From Dryas octopetala (taxonomy: Eukaryota; Streptophyta; Magnoliopsida; Rosales; Rosaceae), in contig OY992837.1 of the NCBI GenBank assembly GCA_963921425.1, positions 5,119,896 to 5,183,895 of the forward strand: DNA of 64,000 nucleotides, read 5' to 3'. The position numbers and the translations under genes were made by a program. The notes beneath the pieces were generated by a model. It was not told the DNA's origin. It worked only from the letters and a program-made list of their open reading frames with translations, and made no database searches. The first letter of the stretch is position 1, and every line of letters begins with the position of its first letter. Positions 55,721-64,000 of the stretch are shown one piece after another.

Positions 55721-57378
55721 AATTAACTGTCACATTATCACATATGCACAAGTCTTACTCGTCAGCCTCGTCGTCACATGAGTAAGCACGAATGAGCTAA
55801 GGGTCGTGTCAGTCTTAGGTCTTAATTGTCTAGGCTAGCACAACTGCACGAGCATGACACCCGATAAATGATCTAAAGTGAGCAAGAATGTGTCCAACTT
55901 AAATGATCAAGACGAGTACGGCACAACCCTTTTGACAGCTCTAAACATGATACATTTACATGTGTCGTGCTCGTGTTATCATGTTTCTTACTCGTGACAT
56001 ACTATGCCCGTTTTAATCTCTTGTGTTTGTACATGTTCAGTCTATTTGACACATCTAAATCTATCACTAGAAGATGATAGATAGAGTACTCCAAATGAAT
56101 TCATCATTTATGGGTGTTAAAGGAAAAATAAGTAACTTGTATATTTTGAAAATTTTCTAATCCTTTGTTTTTTTTATATGGTTATAATTCAAATTACATA
56201 TAAAGGTAATAGTATTTCTCTCAATTTTGTTGAAAGATGTCCCAAATTCAAATTTTCTATATTATATATCTCAAAGTAGAGTGAAAAAGGAGATAAGGTA
56301 AAGATGAGTGGATAACAAGAATTCATCTCTTCTAATATTAAAAAGAAAAAAGAAAGAGTGAAAATGAATAACAAGAAGGTTGATCATAATAATTTGTCTG
56401 CATTAATTATTGAGCAGGGACATACAAAAGTAAAAGAGAAAAGTAAAGATTATTTATGCAAAAGGTTTACCCCTAGTAACATTTTTGTATATATATCAAA
56501 GTCACACTCCACAAGTGATTTCTCTTTGTAAAGAGAACCTAATTCCCCAATTTTACAAGTAGGGGTGTTTTTATGTAAATGTATCCTCCAGTGCAGCTAT
56601 AATTCTCATGTTTATGGCATGATCGGATTTCGAATTGATATCTTGCATAGTTGCATGAGAACAACTTGTCATGAAGTTTCCATGATTTTATGGCCCATTG
56701 GCCCCCAAATGGGGTTATTGATCTGCTATACAAGTAATGGAATTCATTCATTGTAAAATTGATTCATTATAGGACAGTGCACAGTTGGGAGAGCCCATGT
56801 CATAGACTCATAGCTTGGAGGGCCTAGTTTTGAGTAGCCTCTGCCAAACCAGGATCCAACTTAATGGTCCATATCACTAGGATTGTTCTGCAAAAGTAAA
56901 TTCAACAGGATCCAAGATGGCCTGCTGTTGGGACATTTACAGACCACATGCTTGTATTTTAATGGGATCCATGTCTTGTGAGGTCTGTCTATATATGAAT
57001 GGAGATCAGAAGCCAATTTTGTCAATGTCAATTCTCAACAGAGGCTATAAAGAGATATTTAGAAATCATTTCACAACTTTATAATATATAAACAAAGACT
57101 TGCACATCCAAGATCCATATATTAGGACCCAATACATAATTCTTGAAAAAATTTCGTATTATTTACTTCAACAACCAAAAATTAATTCAAACCTTTGCTT
57201 GAGAAAATTCTTCCACTTACTCAAGCAACAGTTTGAATACAGATATATCATGTTTTTATGTTATTCATGCATCCTCTCCTTTTTTTTATTTCTTCTTCTG
57301 GAGTGCACACCTTCTTTTTGGTTAATTAGATATCTCTCCCTAGTACCTGCAAGACTAGGGGTTGTTTTGGCTAGAAAA

Positions 57379-59976
57379 TTAACATGTTGGCAGATCCTTT
57401 GGAGGTGGTAGAAGTGATTCATTAGGTCCTTTTCCATTGTCCACCAGGAATGCCATCTTAAGCCCCCATGTTGTGTGCACCTCCAGATGACAATGCATGA
57501 ACCACACCCCTAAAAATTGTACACAAATTAATATGATGAAAAAAGTCACAAGGAACTAAAAATTGTACCAAATGAAGAATTTCAATCTGACTATCATATG
57601 TGACATCTTTAGATAGGTCACATATAACCGACACATACAATAATTTTTGCAGGTTATATATTTACCTGGATTATCTGCGCGAAATCGGATGGCTACCCAT
57701 CCACCAGATGGCACCCCAATTGTGTTCCTTTCAATAGGATCAACAAGATTAAAATTCTTGGGGTCTTTCTTGGGATTGTAATTCCCCAGTCCCCTACCAA
57801 CAACAAAGAAATTGAAGCCATGCAAATGGACTGGGTGGTTCTCAGGGGCTATGATCCCAGTGTCTTGCAGAACAAGTTGAACCGTTGAGTTATAAGCCAG
57901 CTTATAAACCTTTGTCCCACTTTTAGTTGCCAAGCTTGCATTTGCAGGCAGACCTCCACTAAAATTGAAACTGTTTGGTGGGTTTCCGGGAAAATCAGTA
58001 GTGAAGACTCCACTGGTGTTGAAAAAATGCGCTTGAAGCAGAGCTGTGGTGGGCATAACAAATGTGACATTGTTAACACTGGCCACCACCCTGCTTCCAT
58101 TTGCGGGTGTGCAAGTGGGACATGGGTTGATCCCCAGCCCAATTGTGAACAAAAGGTTGTGATTAATGGTCAATGGGACTTTTGCAGGGAACTTGTTTGA
58201 ATTAAGGCTTCTGAGAGAGTCGGTAAAGCTGTTGGCAACTTGGGTGGCGTTTGGTGGAGGTGGGTTGGTGAGAATTGTGGGTGCGCTAGCAAGTGTGCCT
58301 GAGTAGTGCAGAGTGGCAATGGCAGTGAGGTTGTCGACGGCGATGTTGGGAGTGTCCAAGAATGGGGCGGTGGCGACCAAGTACTTGCCGGCGTTTTGGT
58401 TGGCGGTGACAAGGACATTGGTGGTTTGGCCTGGGGCAATCAAAATGGTGTCAGTCTTGAAGGGCTTCACGTAGATGGCATCTACTTCCACTACCGTCAT
58501 CTTGTGTCCTGCAATCTTGAAAAAGAGCTCATCATTGAGCGCAGCATTGATGATGCGTAGCAGGTAGGTCTTGCCGCCATCCACAAGCAATTTGAAGCCA
58601 CCTGTATAATTAATTATTCAGATTTACAGTATAACAAGAAAATATTATCGTTTATATGAATTATAAGGTGTCATAATTACTCTGTGAAGAACAATTCGCC
58701 ACGGGGCCTGAATGGCCGTTAATAGTGTGAGCATCAGAGACATTTGGTGCTAAACCAGAATTGAGGGCTTCATTGATCACAGCTTCAGTATCTGATTTCC
58801 ACCATTCAGCTGCAATGTTTTTATTATAATTATTATTCAGTTGATTAAATTAGACCCACCACCATTGATTACTCTGCGATTAATATACATGTTACTATTT
58901 GGAAGGAAAGAAAAAGGAAAAATCTCACCTAATATGACATTAACTTCCTTGTGGGGTGCTGGGAAGGGATATGGCACACCGCGCCTGGGCAAAATGACAA
59001 GGGCGCCATGGACTGTGGACCTTAGCCACAGAATATGTGCATGCCAAAGAAGTGTGCCCCTTTGGCCTGTGATGGTAAAGTTGTATACAAAGCTTTGGCC
59101 CGGTGGAATTGGGCATTGTGTGATGTATGCCGGTCCATCTGCCCAACCGGTTCGGAGCTGCCGGATACCATGCCTGCCCAATCAAAAAGTAAATTAGAAA
59201 TATGATTTACAATGTAAAAGTGGTACAAAATTTGGCATCTGAATTAATCTCACCAGTGAATGGACATGTTATATGTGACATGGTTGGTGACTTTCACAAG
59301 CACCGTATCGTCTTCTCGGGCATAGAGAGTAGGCCCTGGGAACCGGCCATTAACGGTCACAATTGGCTTGGTTGAGCAAAGTCTGGTAGTATTCCTCATC
59401 ACCACCTGCACACGGTTACCAATTAGTACAGCAAAATGGCCGGCAAACCAGATTCAATCATGTTACTTTATGTTACAACTTAATCAGAATTAAACAGGAA
59501 TTATAAAATGCTCATGTTGTTGTAAGAAATATATATAGCTTAATTGGGCACACCTTCTCAGCTATATATATAGCTTTTAGTTTAAGGAATCCAATTATCC
59601 ATCTTGTCTGAGATTATGATTTTGGTTAATTTCATCTGAAATTTCCAGCTACATATATATGGCATAATTAACAAGATTGAAGCCATTTATACGCCCATAT
59701 AATTAATTAATATTTAATCATCTCTTGCCATGCCTTGGACACCTTTTGGTTTTGTGCCACTTAAAAGACATGCATGCATAATATGATCATGACCAAAACA
59801 AAAAAAAAACAATGCATTTAGTACCAAGAATTCTCTTAATCTTAATGCATGCAGGACATGAGAGAGAGTGTTAAGATACTTACATTAAACTTGTAATGGC
59901 GAACCCTGCTCTCAACCAAAGCCGGAACAAGGCAAGCCGCCAGGAGAAGCACAAGAATTCGACTCCACACCTCCAT
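57379..59976 (-). CDS. LAC4: Laccase, LAC4/LAC10 clade
   Basis: A secreted multicopper oxidase that oxidises monolignols to radicals for lignin in secondary cell walls. Six exons on the minus strand, 59976-59884, 59405-59254, 59173-58929, 58809-58681, 58601-57666 and 57509-57379, give 561 residues (Arabidopsis LAC4 about 558). A signal peptide (about 1-24, [17 protein letters not shown]) is followed by [13 protein letters not shown], close to LAC4. All four copper-binding segments are present: [52 protein letters not shown] and [19 protein letters not shown]. The residue before WHAH is Leu where LAC4 has Trp. Many NxS/T sites suit a glycoprotein. A miR397-complementary site lies in exon 5. 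The order of neighbours (MYB, then PTR) fits both LAC4 and LAC10 of Arabidopsis, so either symbol may apply. Confidence 0.95.
58532..58552 (-). promoter_or_regulatory. miR397 target site in laccase exon 5
   Basis: The plus strand here reads TCATTGAGCGCAGCATTGAT plus G, differing from remembered miR397a at two positions (9 and 15). In the mRNA both become G:U pairs, so all 21 positions can pair, including 10-11 where cleavage occurs. The site encodes INAALND, the conserved location of miR397 sites in lignin laccases. Confidence 0.82.
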
Positions 59977-62886
59977 TTCCGATCGATGAGTACTCCTCGA
60001 TCGGATTTGTTTCCGTGGAATAGTAGCAGTACTTGTGATAATAATGAATGATATCTCTCTGGCGTTAGTTGTTTGTCCTGCTACGCTTGTTGCATTTTGT
60101 GTTCATGGTGACTGGCCAGCGCACTCTTATAAAGGGTGACCAGATGAGGGCATTGCTGCGATGTCGTTTTTCCTTGGTTGGTGGACGATTGGTACGTATA
60201 CATGCATTCTTTAAAAACAAGATTTCTTAAAGCTAATTAACCAAGGTTTTTCCCTGTGATTACTTACATGTTACATAAAGTTGTTAATTGACCAGTCTAG
60301 CTATAATTTTGTGAATTGCCGTCTATAATTAGCTAGCTCATTTAAAGCCCTTTTATCTGATATGAAACTTAATTCAATCAAGTTTCTAAACAATTTCGCT
60401 AATTAATTGGTTGGACTATGTTTGTTTGACACAACTAATTCATTATATATGCATGTCCCCCAACTTTGCTAGCTAGGTTTGCTTATATGTTTTATCTTGA
60501 GAGCTTTTTGGTCAACTCAGCAGCCAGTAGGCCATAGCCTGCTTTTATATTATATTGTTGGCATTTATTTCAATATTAGTTCTTTTGGATGATCATTTCT
60601 GTATATTATATATATATATATTGGCATTTATTTCAATGTTAATTATATTTAGGGCTTCTAACTTATACCTTTTTTTTTATTCATGATTTGTACTAGGTTA
60701 TTTTAAAACTTTTTCTCTATTTGTTTCTTACTTTTAATTTTAGTTATATATTTATTATCTAAATATAGAGAGTAAAAGATGAAATGAATTTGTAGCATGT
60801 TTTAGGGGTGAAGTTATATTATATAAATTCTTGAATTTATATTATATAGTTATGAATGAAACAAATAAAAACTAGACAAATAGAGAATTCAAATCTTAAT
60901 ATAAATCTCAAGTCCTTGAAAATATATCATATATGGGTTACCATGCATATAGATCAAGCCGGCCATTTGCTTTAATTACTATTATTATTTTAATTTAAGA
61001 AAAAATAAAAGGAAAAAAGAAAAGTTGATCGAATTATGGAAAGATCGTAGAGGGAAGCGTAAATATATAAATATATAAATGTATGTAATTGTGTACCTAC
61101 TGCCAAGTGCCTAATGGGATGCTAGCTTAGGCAACAAAAGAATTAGAATGGTTGAGAAATGGCTTTCAGGTCATATATCAGATGGCGGCCCCAACAGATA
61201 TCGATGATGGACACACAACGTACATATCATTGTTTGTTTGAAAGCCAAGATTAAGCAAACGGTGGGTAAGTCTGTGAGTCCATCTTCATCAACTTAATTC
61301 ATCTTATCCTTTACATTTTAATCTCTTCATTACCTTCCTCTTCGATCTGCTTTTTTAATTCCCTTCAATTTCTCCAATTTTAACGTTAAACATCTCTCTA
61401 TCACACACTCATGCGTATATAAAACGAAGTATACGTGGTCAGCTGATAAAATTTCATGGCCAACTTAATTGTTTGGAAGTAAGTCTTCATCGCGCGTGCA
61501 TGCTTGGCAGAAGCTTTGGCCAGATATATTAAACTGTACGACTTACTTTATTACACGTATAGTCACATTCAATTAACATTCGTGTGAAAAACGTTTTGCA
61601 TTTATATGACCTCTTGATCGATTCTACTCTACTCGATCGATCACCACACACTAGTATCTGCTATGAATTATGTGATCATGGTAGAATTTTCATGTAAATT
61701 GAGCTCAACCTGCAAAAAGTGTTATAATTATGTAAATTAATTAGTGATAATTGCCTATTATTATATTATATGATAGGACATATATATGGCATAATATATC
61801 ATTGACTTAAATAATTTAATTAGTAAGTCTTTTTCTCTAGATATATCATTATTCTTTAACTATTAGCTAATTATAAGGGTTTATATATGGATTGTCAAAT
61901 ATTATATTTAGGGTGGTTTATAATTCAGATATGCTAGGCTTGCTAGCTAGGTAAAAAGTCCTAGTGCCAGAAAATGCAAGCAAGTCACCTACAATATCAA
62001 TGGTTGAGTTACTCGAGTAAAGATTAACATTAACTAAAGATCACCATTAATTAAGTATGAATTGATATCTAATCTCATAGGTCAATAACGGGACAACCAA
62101 AACAATCTGAGACAAGAATTACTACACCGTCATTGAAAACACGACTACATCTGAATATGGTGAAGCAAAATTTTCTACAGGATTTCTTTTCTTAACGGAA
62201 AATTTTCACAGTTGAGAGGTTAGTTTCCTTCGGTATGCTAAAGAAAGTAATTAATGAGGTAATTAGGAAGCTATTTTATATTTCATGTCATTGTGCTATA
62301 GACACATCATGCAATGTTGGGCCAGAAATGGGCCAAAGGGGCCAATCAAATGCGCTGACAAAAGTAAGATCACCAAAGTGCACAATGTGCACTTAAACAT
62401 ATTGAGCCTAGTACATGTAAGTTATTTTATTGGTCCAGGACCTGCCCATTCTGAATTCTTACTGGGAGAGCCAACTAAGAGACAGTAGTGACAAGTGAAG
62501 TCGTCTACCGCTCTACCTAAGAAGGTGTGCCTAGCATTAATAAAAAAGTGCTGCAGATGGGTCATCTTAATTTCAAATTTAATGGCTCTAGCAGTTTAGA
62601 AACTCCAATTTCTAATACCTAGATGTCACCACCACCTTACCGCTAGGAATCGAAATTGACACAACTACACTTACATTTATGGGCTACATTCAACAATAAT
62701 GCATTTAAGGGTCCATTCGAATTGTGTGCCTTCGATGATGCATATATAATCGATACCCTAAATCTTAAAATGAGATTCAGAGTGAGCACAAATACAAACA
62801 AACATGTTATTAGGCAATAACATGGAACTCCCTTGAGCTCAAGGTCTCCCTTTTGAACCTTGAAGTTGAGCTTGTATCTCAAAGCA
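59977..62886. other. Divergent promoter region laccase/PTR
   Basis: This 2.9 kb span separates genes pointing away from each other, so it must hold both promoters. A TATA-like CTTTATAAG on the minus strand (60127-60135) lies about 155 bases before the laccase ATG. The middle is very AT-rich. The small frames at 62285-62882 match nothing known. No AC-element search was done exhaustively. Confidence 0.55.
60127..60135 (-). promoter_or_regulatory. TATA-like element of the laccase gene
   Basis: On the minus strand CCTTTATAAG precedes the laccase start codon by about 155 bases. It is the only TATA-like sequence close to the start. Confidence 0.45.
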
Positions 62887-63963
62887 ATGGCAGAAGAAGA
62901 TATCTATACCAAAGATGGAACAACTGATTACCATAACAGGCCTGCCATCAAGAAGAAAACAGGAACATGGAAAGCTTGTCCTTATATTCTAGGTAATCAA
63001 GTAACTTCTTTCTTTAAAATATATAGGATCCTTGGCCAAAAAAAATATATAGGATCAACATGCAACAAATGCTTCCCTTACATGCCTTGGCTTTTGAATT
63101 TTGAACAGGAAATGAATGCTGTGAAAGATTGGCTTACTATGGGATTAACACAAATCTTGTGAATTACCTCAAGTTTCAACTGAACCAGAAAAATGTGGTG
63201 GCTGTCAATAATGTCACAAATTGGTCAGGCACATGCTATGTCACCCCATTGCTTGGTGCATTTCTAGCTGATGCATACCTTGGAAGATATTGGACAATTG
63301 CTGCCTTTTCCATCATCTATGTCTTTGTAAGTCAATTTGTTTGTCAAACTATATATTAATTAATTCTTGTTGGTCCATAAATGAAATACCCATTTTTTAT
63401 TTCTTGCAGGGAATGACATTATTGACACTATCAGCATCAGTCCAAGGACTAAAACCACCCTGTGACAAAAACAGTGTATGCAACCCCACAGGGTTACAAA
63501 CAGGGGTGTTCTTCATGGGACTTTACCTCATAGCACTTGGAACTGGAGGCATAAAGCCTTGTGTCTCATCATTTGGGGCAGACCAATTTGATGACTCTGA
63601 TGAGGCTGAGAAGAAGAACAAGAGCTCTTTCTTCAACTGGTTCTATTTATCAATCAACATTGGTGCCCTTGTGGCCTCCTCAGTGCTTGTTTGGATACAA
63701 ACAAATGTGGGTTGGGGTTGGGGCTTTGGCATCCCAGCAGTGGCAATGGCACTTGCTGTTGTGAGCTTCTTTTCGGGTACCCGGTTGTATAGGAACCAGA
63801 GGCCCGGTGGGAGTCCCCTGACCCGAATTTGCCAGGTGCTTGTTGCATCCTTCAGGAAGTTCAAAGTAAAAGTGCCTGCTGACAAGGCTCTCTTGTATGA
63901 GACTACAGATGAGGAGTCTGTGGTCAAAGGAAGCCGCAAGCTTGATCATACAACACAATTGAG
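62887..63963 (+). CDS. Di/tripeptide transporter, NPF8 (PTR1/PTR5-like), partial
   Basis: Exons 62887-62992, 63109-63326 and 63410-63963 encode about 292 residues. The third ends at a GTAAGG donor 37 bases from the window edge, so the C-terminal half is outside. The start [19 protein letters not shown] and [20 protein letters not shown] match Arabidopsis PTR1/PTR5 (NPF8.1/8.2), plasma-membrane proton-coupled di- and tripeptide importers. The ExxER motif (E38, E41, R42) needed for proton coupling is intact, in contrast to the NPF5.5-like gene. Other landmarks are [29 protein letters not shown] and [16 protein letters not shown]. At least six transmembrane segments are covered. Intron 1 contains a TTGGCC-A(n) micro-insertion. 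The neighbouring laccase and MYB genes repeat the order next to PTR5 in Arabidopsis as I remember it. Confidence 0.93.
63016..63056 (+). repeat. CTTGGCC-A(n) micro-insertion in PTR intron 1
   Basis: CTTGGCCAAAA (63031-63041) is flanked by two perfect copies of AAAATATATAGGATC (63016-63030 and 63042-63056), a 15-base duplication. The non-A part is identical to the insert at 48024. Confidence 0.85.
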
Positions 63964-64000
63964 GTAAGGTGTAATAAGTTTGTAACAAGAAAATAAGCAT

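Larger units (their letters stand above)
54036..57378. other. Intergenic region between laccase and MYB genes
   Basis: The MYB leader and promoter (54036-54900) have a GA microsatellite (54777-54799). Then comes a MULE MITE (55052-55357), a degenerate repeat with three units (about 55375-55720), and sequence at 55730-56060 with GTGTCGTGCTCGTG and TTGACAGCTCTA phrases that resemble ends of old hAT elements. The rest to 57378 is AT-rich without genes. Confidence 0.55.

Noticed and set aside
6530-63963. A biosynthetic gene cluster (GPAT, BAHD, laccase, transporters together)
   Set aside because: The set looks like a cuticle or lignin cluster at first, but it also includes proteasome, tRNA-modification and sulfolipid genes. 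The order matches ancient synteny, which explains the neighbourhood better than shared function.
1-64000. Operons, ribosome binding sites, CRISPR arrays, prokaryotic origins
   Set aside because: The window is clearly plant nuclear DNA with spliced genes. The only arrays with spaced repeats are simple tandem repeats without spacers of constant length.
1-64000. tRNA, rRNA and known microRNA genes
   Set aside because: By eye I found no paired A and B boxes and no mature sequence of the common conserved microRNAs. A covariance-model search would be needed to exclude them.

Overview
The window is nuclear DNA of a core eudicot plant. The genes have many short exons with GT-AG introns, the intergenic DNA is AT-rich, and the proteins match plant families of cutin, lignin, sulfolipid and peptide/nitrate transport. 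The closest remembered relatives are rosids. A woody rosid, perhaps Rosaceae, is a guess from style and not a demonstrated fact.

Layout. 1-6.5 kb is gene-free and holds inverted-repeat MITEs, one carrying a large CCA/CCG repeat. 6.5-9.1 kb: a GPAT6-type cutin acyltransferase (+). 11.8-13.2 kb: a single-exon BTB/T1 protein (+) with a perfect hairpin in its leader. 13.5-17.8 kb: a decayed NRT1/PTR (NPF) copy followed by an intact NPF5.5-like gene (+). 18.3-21.4 kb: proteasome subunit RPN8 (+, 10 exons). 22.4-24.7 kb: tRNA 2'-O-methyltransferase TRM7 (+, 9 exons). 25.8-26.2 kb: a small JOSEPHIN-like protein (-). 28.7-31.1 kb: a Pack-MULE-like element holding a captured inositol-phosphate kinase (ITPK) fragment, itself hit by two more transposons. 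32.3-36.9 kb: sulfolipid synthase SQD2 (+, 11 exons, one GC-AG intron). 38.8-40.3 kb: an intronless BAHD acyltransferase (-). 40.3-52.7 kb: a 12 kb gene-free stretch with MITEs, a 1.2 kb foldback element and a 120 bp solo LTR. 52.7-54.0 kb: a DIVARICATA-type MYB (-). 57.4-60.0 kb: a LAC4/LAC10-clade laccase (-, 6 exons) with a miR397 site. 62.9 kb to the edge: an NPF8/PTR1-PTR5-like peptide transporter (+, partial).

The genes do not form one pathway, and this is not a gene cluster. The order is nevertheless informative. From memory, TRM7, JOSL, SQD2, BAHD, MYB, laccase and PTR are collinear with Arabidopsis At5g01230 back to At5g01180. Laccase, MYB, NPF5.5 and GPAT6 match At2g38080 to At2g38110. 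The window therefore looks like the unfractionated ancestral segment from which two Arabidopsis duplicates each kept a part.

No new protein system was found. The most unusual signals are in the repeats. There is a set of tiny insertions, several reading (C)TTGGCC followed by A(n), each flanked by a 9-16 bp target duplication, which look like extremely truncated retrotransposition events. There is also the nested Pack-MULE with its captured ITPK exon. Exon boundaries given here were placed by hand from splice signals and frame continuity. All family names come from remembered sequence patterns, not from a search.
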